This document shows, piece by piece, positions 26,956-35,429 of a stretch of DNA of 64,000 nt (position 1 is the stretch's first letter; each line of letters starts with the position of its first letter). This DNA comes from Natronorubrum sediminis. GTDB taxonomy: Archaea; Halobacteriota; Halobacteria; Halobacteriales; Natrialbaceae. The position numbers and the translations under genes are program-made. The notes below the pieces were generated by a model. That model worked only from the letters and a program-made list of their open reading frames with translations, ran no database searches and had not been told where the DNA came from. Where the stretch lies: the NCBI RefSeq assembly GCF_900108095.1, contig NZ_FNWL01000001.1:124001-188000 (forward strand), in the 5' to 3' direction.

Positions 26956-28284
26956 TTACTCGCCGCGGAGGTCGTCCATATGGTCGATTCGCTGCTGGAC
27001 GAGGTCGGGTTTACCGATGTCGTGGCGCATGTGCAATCCGTCGTCTCCGGCAACCGCGAGGGCGTCTTCTGCGATTGCTTCGGCCTCGGTAATCGAGTCC
27101 GCGAGGCCGACGACAGCGAACGAGCGCGAGGTCGTCGTGTAGATTCCGCCGTCACCAGAACCTGAAGCGTGCTGATCGCTCGAGGCGCTTCGCTCTTCGA
27201 CGCTCGCGTAGTAGAGGAGCGCGTCGCCTGCACTCTCCTCGTCGATTTGTATCTTCGCACCGGCCTCCGGGTCTGTGGGGTAGCCGTCAGGAACGGCGTA
27301 CTTACAGACCGTCGCCTGCTCGACGAACTCGAGTTCCGGCGGCGCGTCGCCGTCTCGAGCCGCGATCAAGACGTCCAGGAAGTCGGTCTCGAGGACGGGG
27401 AGGGTGTTCATCGCCTCGGGGTCGCCAAAGCGGGCGTTGAACTCGATGACTTTCGGGCCCTCGCTGGTGAGCATGAACTGCCCGTAGAGAATACCGCGGT
27501 AGTCCTCGAGTGCGTCGACGGTCGCCTCGATGATCGAGACGGCCGTTTCGTAGTCGTCGTCGGTCATAAACGGCAGTTCGTTCGTCGCCGCGGAGTAACT
27601 GCCCATGCCGCCGGTGTTTGGTCCCTCGTCTCCTTCGTAGGCGCGCTTGTGATCTTGGACTGCGGGTGCGGTCTGGAACTCGCCGTTTGCCACGAACGCC
27701 TGAACGGTGACTTCCTCGCCGATCAGTCGTTCCTCGAGGACGATTCGGTCGTACCCCGACTCCTGAATGTACGCTTTGCCCTCCTCTGGTGTCACCTGGT
27801 CGCCGATGACCTTCACACCCTTCCCGCCAGTGAGACCGGCGGGTTTGATCGCGAGGTCACCGTCGTACTCGTCGACGAACTCACAGGCCGCCTCCATATC
27901 GTCGAACGTCTCGAAATCCGGGCAGCCCGGAATGTCGTGTTCATCCATAAATCGGCGCTGAAACGCCTTGTCCGTCTCGATGCGAGCGTCCGACTGTTTC
28001 GGGCCGAAGGCGTAGACGCCGGCAGCCTCGAGTTCGTCGGCGACGCCGGCCTCGAGTGGGCCTTCGGGGCCGATGACGGCGATCGTCGCCTCGATTTCCT
28101 CGGCGAACTCGAGGACGGCCTTCGGATTGGTCGTCTCGAGTGTCTCGAACTCGCTCGCGATGCGGGCGATGCCGGGATTTCGATTCCCGGCGCAGGCGTA
28201 GAGGTCGGCCTCGCTATCCTCGAGCGCGCGAGCGATGGCGTGTTCGCGACCGCCGCCGCCGATCAGGAGCACGGTCTCTGGCAT
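26956..28284 (-). CDS. purD: Phosphoribosylamine-glycine ligase
   Basis: A 442-residue ATP-grasp enzyme of purine synthesis, joining phosphoribosylamine and glycine to give GAR. VLLIGGGGREHAIARAL at the N-terminus, DLAIKPAGLTGGKGVKVIG, and VIEFNARFGDPEAMNTLPV are the family signatures. ATG 28284 is natural. It is isolated on the minus strand; glycine comes from GlyA, and the later GAR step uses formyl-THF from FolD. Confidence 0.96.
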   Translation of the reverse strand: MPETVLLIGGGGREHAIARALEDSEADLYACAGNRNPGIARIASEFETLETTNPKAVLEFAEEIEATIAVIGPEGPLEAGVADELEAAGVYAFGPKQSDARIETDKAFQRRFMDEHDIPGCPDFETFDDMEAACEFVDEYDGDLAIKPAGLTGGKGVKVIGDQVTPEEGKAYIQESGYDRIVLEERLIGEEVTVQAFVANGEFQTAPAVQDHKRAYEGDEGPNTGGMGSYSAATNELPFMTDDDYETAVSIIEATVDALEDYRGILYGQFMLTSEGPKVIEFNARFGDPEAMNTLPVLETDFLDVLIAARDGDAPPELEFVEQATVCKYAVPDGYPTDPEAGAKIQIDEESAGDALLYYASVEERSASSDQHASGSGDGGIYTTTSRSFAVVGLADSITEAEAIAEDALAVAGDDGLHMRHDIGKPDLVQQRIDHMDDLRGE

Positions 28285-28371
28285 GATCGATAGCGGAACG
28301 CACGAACCTGTAAGTGTTGCTCTTTTCTCGAGTCGAACATATCCACGAACGTGGATACTCGTCGCTACGAC

Positions 28372-31068
28372 TCACGCGTAAAACAGCGGCGGCCGTCTAT
28401 CTCCGCCGTAGTCCTCCTCGGACGTCTGGTCCTCGAGCGCCTCGGGGTCCGCGTTCCCGAGCAGTTGATCTAGCACGTCGACTGCGCCACCGCGATGGAG
28501 CGGCTGATTGTCGTTTCCACACTGTTCATCCATCACGCACGCGGGGCAGCCGCCGACGTTGCCACACTCACAGTCGGCGATGAGGTCTCGAGCGCGCCGA
28601 GCGACGGCCTCGTAGTTCTCGTAGATGGCTCGAGCAAAGCCGAGTCCACCCTCGATACCGTCGTAGATGAACCAGCCGCTGGCCGGTTGGTGCTCGAGTT
28701 CCATCGCTATCTCGCGGACGGTGGCCTCTGCCGCGGCGATGTTCTCCGGCGCGTCCTCCTCCGTTGCTCGTCTCTCGCGTCGGTCATCTTCGCCCGGTCC
28801 CCCGTCGGGATCTAGGTGGGAATCAATCGTTAGCGTCGCGAGCCCGCCCAGATCTCGTTTGTCGACCATCAACTCGAGGGGGGCCACGCCGATCGTCGCG
28901 TGCTCTGCAGCGTGGAGGCCGCCCGCGTAACCGAGGTGGGCCGTCCCTGCGAAGCCGTCCTCGAGTTCGGGAATCTCGAAGTCGCGGTACTTCTCGACGA
29001 GGGCGTCCTCGACGGCCTGGGGCACCTCGAGCCAGCACAGTTGCGTGTCCATCGACAGCGGCGGGTTGTCGGTCGGGATCGCCTGTTCTTGCTTCTGGCC
29101 GCCGTGGATGGCGACCTTGTCGTAGGTTCCGTGGTAGACGAGCACCCGCCCACGACCGAAGTGCAGGGTGAAGTCACCGATCTCTCGAGACTCCTCGGAG
29201 ACCGCGTCGAGCACGGTCACGTCGGTTTGCGTGCGCGTGTAGTAGTCCGCATTCGTCGGCCGAAGCGTCACCGATGGCTGTGGCGAGTCGTGCTCGACGG
29301 CGGTCACCTCGTACTGTCGACCCTGATGCAACCGAACCGCGCCTTCGTGGAAGTCCCGCAGTACGCGCTCTTTCGCCAACGGCTCCATCTCTGGATCGGC
29401 GTCGTCGTCACACCCGTCTTCGAGACTGACTTCGTACTCCTCGCCGGTCGTCGCGTAGAGTGAAATCGACTGCTGGGGGCGTGGCGGGCCGACGTAGGAA
29501 ACGCCCGTCTCGAGGTGGCCCTGTAGGTGTCCAGCGCGTCGCCACATCTCGACGGCTCGCTCGAGTCGCTCGTGCTCGGCGAAGTCCTCCGCATCGCGTT
29601 CCTCGAGCGCGAGTTCGCTGGCAGCACACCGCAGGTGCTGGGCGAAGACGGCGTCGTTGTCGATGTCGACAACGGCGTCCTCGACGTCGTTCTCGAGGAG
29701 GTACTCGGGGGTGTTCACAACGTACTGATCGAGCGTGCGGTGTTCGGCGACCAGGACGGAGAGCGCACGTTGGTCTCCGCGACCCGCGCGGCCAATTTGT
29801 TGCCAGAACGATTGTCGCTGGCCGGGGTAGCCGAGTTGGACCGTCGCGTCCATCTCGCCGATGTCGATTCCCAACTCGAGGGCGTTCGTCGAGGCGACGC
29901 CGTCGAGGACGCCCGTTTTGAGTTGGTGTTCCGTCCCGTGGCGTTTGCGCCGCGAGTGTCCTGCGTGATAGGGCTCGAGGGCGCTCGATCGCTCGGGATT
30001 CGTGTAGTATCGCTGCCGGTCGTGACGATATTTCGTGGCACGTTTGATGGAGAGTTCGGCGAGCTTTCTCGAGGGGGTGAACAACAGCGTCTGGGCGTCG
30101 TGATAGGTGAGGTGTGAGAAGACGCGCGGGGCCTCGACGGTGGCGGGCAGGCGCTCGAGGATGCCCTCGCCGCCGTCACCCGTCGCTCGGTCAGTGTCGG
30201 TCTCGTCGCTATCGCGCCACTCGTCTCGAGGGTCGGCCGTGTCGTCTCGATTCCGCGGCGGCGGATTCCAGAGGACCAGATCCCGCGGTCCGCGCGGAGA
30301 GCCGTCCTCGTCGACGACAGTGACCGATTCGTCGAGCAGCGCCTGCGAGTGCTCGCCGGGGTTGCCGATCGTCGCACTCGTGAGCACGTACTGAGGTGTA
30401 GCCCCGTAGTACGACAGCACGCGTTTGAGCCGTCGGACGATCCAGGCGACGTGCATGCCGTGGACGCCGGTGTAGGTGTGTGACTCGTCGATGACGAGGA
30501 GATCACAGGCGCCGAGAAATCGCGCCCAGCGATCGTGGTCGTTGAGATAGGTGTTCACTCCCGCGAAGTTCGTGATGATGACGTCCGCCTCCTCTCGAAT
30601 ACGCTTCCGGTTCGTGCCGCGTTCGGTGTCGCCGTCGTAGACGGAGACGGTGATGTCGAGGCCGAGTTCCTCGAAGAGGTCGTTCAAACTGGCTTCCTGA
30701 TCGCGCGAGAGGGCTTTCGTCGGATAGAGCAGGTACGCCGTCGATTCTTCGCCTCGAGCCTGCGCTGCGAGATAGTTGCGGGCGATCTGCAGCGCGTACA
30801 CGCGAGTCTTTCCCGACGCGGTGCTCGTCGCGACGCAGACGTGTTCCTCGCGTGCGAGCGCCTCGAGCGCGCGAGCCTGGTGGGAGTAGAGGTCGTGCTC
30901 GAGCGAGTCCGCGAGGTCGGTTCTGAGGACGTCTTCGCTCGGAACTCGCATCGCCTCCCGCCCTGCTCGCTCGAGGATGGTCGCACTACCGGGCGAGCCG
31001 GGGAAGGTTTCGACCAGTTCGTTGCCGGTTACCGGAACCTCAGAACGCGAGTGCTGTTGGTCGCTCAT
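28372..31068 (-). CDS. DEAD/DEAH-box helicase with C-terminal DUF1998-like cysteine cluster (YprA/MrfA-like)
   Basis: 898 residues. Motif I (STASGKT, residues 82-88), the DESH motif (194-197), TSATIGNP and IGRAGR are those of SF2 helicases of the Hrq1/MrfA (YprA) branch. The C-terminal part ends with CECGNVGGCPACV and a further Cys in MDEQCG, a likely zinc or iron cluster. MrfA in Bacillus subtilis removes mitomycin C lesions with the exonuclease MrfB. This gene follows the RNase H-like gene by 3 bp on the same strand, which parallels that pair. Confidence 0.88.
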   Translation of the reverse strand: MSDQQHSRSEVPVTGNELVETFPGSPGSATILERAGREAMRVPSEDVLRTDLADSLEHDLYSHQARALEALAREEHVCVATSTASGKTRVYALQIARNYLAAQARGEESTAYLLYPTKALSRDQEASLNDLFEELGLDITVSVYDGDTERGTNRKRIREEADVIITNFAGVNTYLNDHDRWARFLGACDLLVIDESHTYTGVHGMHVAWIVRRLKRVLSYYGATPQYVLTSATIGNPGEHSQALLDESVTVVDEDGSPRGPRDLVLWNPPPRNRDDTADPRDEWRDSDETDTDRATGDGGEGILERLPATVEAPRVFSHLTYHDAQTLLFTPSRKLAELSIKRATKYRHDRQRYYTNPERSSALEPYHAGHSRRKRHGTEHQLKTGVLDGVASTNALELGIDIGEMDATVQLGYPGQRQSFWQQIGRAGRGDQRALSVLVAEHRTLDQYVVNTPEYLLENDVEDAVVDIDNDAVFAQHLRCAASELALEERDAEDFAEHERLERAVEMWRRAGHLQGHLETGVSYVGPPRPQQSISLYATTGEEYEVSLEDGCDDDADPEMEPLAKERVLRDFHEGAVRLHQGRQYEVTAVEHDSPQPSVTLRPTNADYYTRTQTDVTVLDAVSEESREIGDFTLHFGRGRVLVYHGTYDKVAIHGGQKQEQAIPTDNPPLSMDTQLCWLEVPQAVEDALVEKYRDFEIPELEDGFAGTAHLGYAGGLHAAEHATIGVAPLELMVDKRDLGGLATLTIDSHLDPDGGPGEDDRRERRATEEDAPENIAAAEATVREIAMELEHQPASGWFIYDGIEGGLGFARAIYENYEAVARRARDLIADCECGNVGGCPACVMDEQCGNDNQPLHRGGAVDVLDQLLGNADPEALEDQTSEEDYGGDRRPPLFYA

Positions 31069-31071
31069 GGA

Positions 31072-32742
31072 TTAGAAATCACTCAAGCCGCTTTGTTCGG
31101 TTTCGTTCGTCTCCGTCGTCGCCGTGGCAGCGGAACTCGAGTCGGATCCACCCTGACTCGAGTCCGCGCGATTCGCGTCCCGAGTCGCTTGATCTCGGGT
31201 CGCTGGGGCAGTGGTCGACTCGTCCGCAGAAGCCCCATCGGCTCGAGGCGCATCCTGCAGACGCTCGTAGACGTGCCAGAGCGCCCGGCAATCGTCCTCG
31301 CAGTAGGCTTCGTGGCGTTCCCACTCGAGTGGCTTTCCGGTTCGCATGAATCGCTGGTAGGCAGCGGCAGTTTGAGCTCCGTCGAGGCCAGTCTTTGCGC
31401 CGTCGAAACCCAGCGCGTCGGCGACGACCTCGAGTTCGTTCGTCCGACCGGGGAGCAACGCGTGCTCGTTCTTTGCGGCCCACCAGTAGAGGTCGAACTT
31501 GGGAATCGACTCCCACTCCTCGGCGTAGTACGGGGCGTGTTTCGCGATGAACGAGCCGAGGTGTCGGTAGTCGAATCCCCAGCCGTTCCACGTGAGCAGC
31601 GCGCGATTCGGGTGGACGCCGAGCAGCCAGTCACAGAAGGCCTCGAGTACCGGTCCCGGATCCGAGGGCTCTTCACGCTCGACGAACGCGCGATACTCGT
31701 CGGCCGCGGGGTCGTAGACGCCGATCTGCCAGAGAATCGTCGGCGAGAGGCCGTCGGTTTCGATATCGAGACACAGCGGGGGCGTCGACCAGTGCTCTCC
31801 CGGTAGCGACTCGTCGGTCAGCCGGCGCGCTTCGCCGGTCTCGAGCACCTGCGCGTGCCGGTGCATCGTCCGAGCGCGTTCGGCACCGACGCCAGAGAGT
31901 GACGTGAGTGTCTCGAAGGAAGTCTCGAGCAGGTCCGTCCGCGTCGTTACACCTCGTTCTGCGAGCTGTGTGGCCGTTTTCGGCCCGATGCCGGAGACTG
32001 CCTCGAGTCCGAAATCGGTCACGTCGTCGGTGTCGACGGCCGAAACGCCGCTTGGGCTCAGTTTCAGCGTCGCGATCGAACGGCTCTTGCCGTAGCCTAC
32101 TGTGGGCCCCACTCCTCGAACGCGAACGGAGACGGACGCCGAATCCAGTGGATCGAGGGCACCGATCAGGTCGTGGTCGACGGCCCGAACCGATCCGGAA
32201 TCGGGCTCGAGGTGCCAGAGGGCGTCGTAGCCGGCTGGTTCGCCGCCAGTAAGGACGGTCGTCACAGCCCCCGTCGGTGCGACTGACGCCAACGTTTTCG
32301 CGCCCTCGAGTTCGGCTGCGAGTGCCGTCGGTCGAACGGTTGTCGTCACGTCGTCGCAGACGAGCGGTGGACTGTCTGCGTCCGCGGATCTCCGGGCGAG
32401 CGCGCTCGAGACGGTCTCTCGATCGGCGTCCATGGCTCGGAGACTCGGTGCGACGGTGAGCTCGAGCGCGTCACGCTCCTCCTCGATAGCCTCGTTCTCG
32501 TCTCCTTCGAGTGGCTGTCGATGAAGCGGCCCATCGCCGGTCGTCTCGAGTGGCGGGTGAAAGACTGCCGCCTCGAAGACGCTCCTCGCGCGGGCGAACG
32601 CTTGCGGTTCTCGAGACGGACCGAGCACCCAGACGGCGTCCGGCTCGCGGGTGCTCGCGAGGTCCTCGAGCGTCGCGATGGAACGGTTCTCGAGTGCCGA
32701 CGGTGGGAGAGCGAGGACGGTGGCACCGACTCGAGCGGTCAT
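31072..32742 (-). CDS. RNase H-like exonuclease with helix-hairpin-helix (YprB/MrfB-like)
   Basis: 556 residues from ATG 32742. A large N-terminal region of unknown fold (1-240) precedes a double HhH (AVSGIGPKTATQLAERGV and SLSGVGAERARTM). The DEDD exonuclease domain has CLDIETDGL (D326, E328), TWNGWGFDYRHL (D391) and YCEDDCRALWHVYE (D483 or D484). The last 60 residues are Ser/Thr/Gln-rich and disordered. Its stop is 3 bp before the helicase start, so the two are one operon. The family is YprB; Bacillus MrfB is the best-known member. Confidence 0.85.
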   Translation of the reverse strand: MTARVGATVLALPPSALENRSIATLEDLASTREPDAVWVLGPSREPQAFARARSVFEAAVFHPPLETTGDGPLHRQPLEGDENEAIEEERDALELTVAPSLRAMDADRETVSSALARRSADADSPPLVCDDVTTTVRPTALAAELEGAKTLASVAPTGAVTTVLTGGEPAGYDALWHLEPDSGSVRAVDHDLIGALDPLDSASVSVRVRGVGPTVGYGKSRSIATLKLSPSGVSAVDTDDVTDFGLEAVSGIGPKTATQLAERGVTTRTDLLETSFETLTSLSGVGAERARTMHRHAQVLETGEARRLTDESLPGEHWSTPPLCLDIETDGLSPTILWQIGVYDPAADEYRAFVEREEPSDPGPVLEAFCDWLLGVHPNRALLTWNGWGFDYRHLGSFIAKHAPYYAEEWESIPKFDLYWWAAKNEHALLPGRTNELEVVADALGFDGAKTGLDGAQTAAAYQRFMRTGKPLEWERHEAYCEDDCRALWHVYERLQDAPRADGASADESTTAPATRDQATRDANRADSSQGGSDSSSAATATTETNETEQSGLSDF

Positions 32743-32843
32743 CGCTCGTCGGGACGCCCGCAGGAATAAAGAGGGTTTGGACAGCGGAGTGAAAGTGAAC
32801 AAAACGTGGAGATATGTGATCAGCGAAACAGTTAAGCAGGATC

Positions 32844-32861
32844 TGCACACATATGTGTGCA
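32844..32861 (+). promoter_or_regulatory. Perfect 18-bp palindrome at the vapB start
   Basis: Arms TGCACACAT/ATGTGTGCA are fully symmetric, and the last base is the A of the vapB ATG. VapB antitoxins usually bind palindromes overlapping their promoter, so this is the expected operator. It lies over the probable transcription and translation start. Confidence 0.65.
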
Positions 32862-33106
32862 TGAGCGAGACCGAGTATCGAAACATCAGGCTCACTGAGG
32901 AAGCGTACGAGCAACTCAAAAGCCGCAAGCAGGCTGGGGAATCGTTCTCTGATACGGTCGATCGTATCGCGGGCGAACGGTCGTTGCTCGATCTCGCGGG
33001 AATCATTTCAGAAGACGAAGCCAACGAGATGCGTGATGCGATTCAAGAGCAAGAAGACAGGTCGCGTGAGAATCTCGACCGACTTACCGAACGAATGGAC
33101 CCGTGA
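32861..33106 (+). CDS. vapB: VapB-type antitoxin
   Basis: 81 residues: a ribbon-helix-helix-like N-terminus (YRNIRLTEEAYEQLKSRKQAG) followed by an acidic helical tail, ESFSDTVDRIAGE, that matches the archaeal UPF0330/COG1753 antitoxins. It should neutralise the PIN toxin and repress the operon. The ATG at 32861 is chosen because of the conserved N-terminus and the palindrome abutting it. Its stop TGA overlaps the toxin GTG start. Confidence 0.85.
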   Translation: MSETEYRNIRLTEEAYEQLKSRKQAGESFSDTVDRIAGERSLLDLAGIISEDEANEMRDAIQEQEDRSRENLDRLTERMDP

Positions 33107-33507
33107 TCGTCGATACAGACGTTCTTATCGATATCATGCAGAATCGAGAACGAGCGATACAGAAGCTTCGCCATCTCGAGAGCGAACACGTCCCGCTTCG
33201 TATCTCAGCGGTTTCACAGTTCGAACTATTCCATAGTATCGAACGAGTCGATAACCCAGATAACCGACGACGAAAAATCGAACACGTTCTCGAAACGAAA
33301 CCGGTGTACCCAGCTGATAGCGCCGTGATGAAAAAGGCTGGACGGATCGACGGACAGCTAACAGCAGATGGTCGTGCTATCGGCATCGGTGACACAATAA
33401 TCGGTGCCACGGCGCTCGTACACGAAGAGTCAGTGCTCACGAGAAATGATACGCATTTCAAACGAATAGACGGTCTCACTATCGAATCGTACCCAGACGA
33501 AAGCTAA
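33103..33507 (+). CDS. vapC: VapC-type PIN-domain toxin
   Basis: A 134-residue endoribonuclease-type PIN protein. Acidic active-site residues are seen as IVDTDVLID (D4), AVSQFELFHSI (E41), GIGDTIIGATAL (D97) and TRNDTHFKRI (N115, D116). PIN toxins cut tRNA or rRNA when freed from VapB. The GTG start overlaps the antitoxin stop by 4 bp, as usual. Base use is less GC-rich than the neighbours, which suggests recent acquisition. Confidence 0.9.
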   Translation: MIVDTDVLIDIMQNRERAIQKLRHLESEHVPLRISAVSQFELFHSIERVDNPDNRRRKIEHVLETKPVYPADSAVMKKAGRIDGQLTADGRAIGIGDTIIGATALVHEESVLTRNDTHFKRIDGLTIESYPDES

Positions 33508-33632
33508 CGGCGAAATCAAACGGCTGATTTCGAGCCTGCGACTTTCTGCAGTAAAATCATACTTGGCGGGGATTTGCCATGTCGGCCCTTGGAAGTCAAC
33601 GCTAAAGAACGAGGGGCCAAAATGGGAGTGTA

Positions 33633-34649
33633 ATGCAACAGTACCTCGATCTCGTCGACGCGGCTCTGAGCGAGGGGGCGTACAAACCCAATCGCACCGG
33701 CGTCGACACGATTTCTTCGTTCAGCGAGCACTACGAGGTCGATCTCCAGGAGGGGTACCCGCTCCTGACGACCAAACGGATGGACGGCTATCGCTGGAAT
33801 TCGATGCTCCACGAAGTCTGCTGGTATCTCTCCGGCGAGGAACACGTTCGAACGCTGCGCGAGGAGACGAAAATCTGGGACGCGTGGGCCGACGAGGAGG
33901 GCAAACTCGACACCGCGTACGGGCGCTTCTGGCGACGGTTCCCCGTCCCGGAGAAATCGAACCGACTCGAGGGTGAGTCCTGGCCCGACGAGAGCCACCG
34001 GTGGGTCACCGAAGAGGCTGACGGCAGCCAGACGTTCGACCAGTTGCAGTACGTGATCGACACGCTCTCCGACTCGCCGAACTCCCGGCGACTCGTCGTC
34101 AACGCGTGGCATCCGGCGAACGCAGCCGTCTCGACGCTGCCGCCGTGTCACTACTCGTTCGTCTTCAACGTGCAAGGCGATCGGTTGAACTGTCACCTGA
34201 CTCAGCGCTCGGGGGACATCGCACTCGGCGTGCCGTTCAATATCGCGGCGTACGCCCTGCTCACGAAGGTTATCGCACAGCAGACCGGCTTCGAACCCGG
34301 CTCGTTCGCCCACACGGTCGTCGACGCGCACGTCTACTGTGGGCGAGGCGCTCGAGGGGAGTGGTACGGAGACAACCTCGCGGACCTCCAGTCCAAACTC
34401 GCCGCGGTCGACGACCGCGAGGAGTACCACGAGGTCGCGACGTGGCTCGAGTCCGAGGCCCCCGCCGAGGCCGAGGGTGACGAACGCCTCGATCACGTGC
34501 CCGGCATGCTCGAGCAACTCGCCCGCGAGCCACTCGAGCGACCGACGCTCGAGGTGAGTGACGTTTCGATCGACGAACTGAGCTACGATGACGTCACGCT
34601 CGAGGGGTACGACTCCCACGACGGCATCGAGTTCGCAGTGGCAGAATGA
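33633..34649 (+). CDS. thyA: Thymidylate synthase
   Basis: Methylates dUMP with methylene-THF. 338 residues; catalytic Cys172 is in STLPPCHYSF, and the substrate and folate motifs RTGVDTISSF, TKIWDAWAD and VPFNIAAYALL are present. It carries an inserted acidic stretch near residues 255-275 and a haloarchaeal C-terminal extension. The start codon overlaps nothing. folA follows with a 4-bp overlap, so dihydrofolate made by ThyA is recycled by the next gene product. Confidence 0.96.
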   Translation: MQQYLDLVDAALSEGAYKPNRTGVDTISSFSEHYEVDLQEGYPLLTTKRMDGYRWNSMLHEVCWYLSGEEHVRTLREETKIWDAWADEEGKLDTAYGRFWRRFPVPEKSNRLEGESWPDESHRWVTEEADGSQTFDQLQYVIDTLSDSPNSRRLVVNAWHPANAAVSTLPPCHYSFVFNVQGDRLNCHLTQRSGDIALGVPFNIAAYALLTKVIAQQTGFEPGSFAHTVVDAHVYCGRGARGEWYGDNLADLQSKLAAVDDREEYHEVATWLESEAPAEAEGDERLDHVPGMLEQLAREPLERPTLEVSDVSIDELSYDDVTLEGYDSHDGIEFAVAE

Positions 34650-35203
34650 CGGCGACAGAGTCGACGGCCGAGACGGACCTCGAGACCGACCGCGAACTCG
34701 TCGGGATCGTCGCCGTCGCCGAAAACGGCATTATCGGCAAAGACGGCGACATGCCCTGGCACATCCCCGAGGATCTCGACCACTTCAAGGAGGAAACGAT
34801 GGATCACCCGGTGATCATGGGTCGAGTCACCTACGAGGGGATTCTCGAGGCACTCGGTGAGCCCCTTCCCGGCCGAACGACGGTCGTGTTGACGAGTCGG
34901 GACCTCGAGACGCCTGATGACGGGGCTGCCGTCGTCGCAAATGATCTTCGAGAGGCGCTCGAGAAAGCCGAGCGAGCGGCCGACGAACACCACGACGGCA
35001 CCGACCGCATTTTCGTCGCGGGTGGGGCAACCGTCTACGAACAGTGCTTGCCCGCCCTCGATCGACTCGTCGTCACCGAAGTGCACGACGACCCCGCCGG
35101 CGATACCGTGTTCCCAGAGTGGGACCGAGACGGTGGGTGGGAGGAACGCTCGCGTGACGCCCACGACGAATTTTCGTTTCTCGAGTACGTGCGTCGCGAG
35201 TAA
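34646..35203 (+). CDS. folA: Dihydrofolate reductase
   Basis: Reduces dihydrofolate with NADPH. 185 residues with VAENGIIGKDGDMPWHIPED as the substrate motif (W, the acidic active-site Asp following), VIMGRVTYEG, and TTVVLTSRD. Its ATG overlaps the thyA stop by 4 bp, giving coupled translation. The N-terminal 20 residues are an acidic haloarchaeal extension. Confidence 0.95.
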   Translation: MTATESTAETDLETDRELVGIVAVAENGIIGKDGDMPWHIPEDLDHFKEETMDHPVIMGRVTYEGILEALGEPLPGRTTVVLTSRDLETPDDGAAVVANDLREALEKAERAADEHHDGTDRIFVAGGATVYEQCLPALDRLVVTEVHDDPAGDTVFPEWDRDGGWEERSRDAHDEFSFLEYVRRE

Positions 35204-35338
35204 CGTCGTCGAAGTAGAGACACACGTTCGGCATACAGTCTATATTTCCGACAATAGCTCGCTGTATTATCGACAGGGTGTCTATCACCGTTCGTTGTCT
35301 GTCGGCGTTCACGTGATATTGGCGAACCATCCATATAA

Positions 35339-35356
35339 TCACATACCAATATGTGA
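35339..35356 (+). promoter_or_regulatory. Inverted repeat upstream of aconitase gene
   Basis: TCACATA and TATGTGA arms are perfect with a 4-bp spacer. A TATA-like CCATATAATC (35331-35340) overlaps the left arm. About 65 nt of leader would follow, including a GGGCG/CGCCC stem at 35365-35380. It may be an operator or an RNA element for a redox- or iron-responsive gene. Confidence 0.35.
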
Positions 35357-35429
35357 CAAATATTGGGCGAAACTGCGCCCTACAGGGAGTTCTCGGGAGA
35401 TTCAAAACCCCCCGCCTCGAAGTCACTGT

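Noticed and set aside
34917..35429. Upstream extension of the aconitase frame
   Set aside because: This part overlaps folA in another frame and lacks aconitase similarity; the ATG at 35430 starts the conserved sequence.
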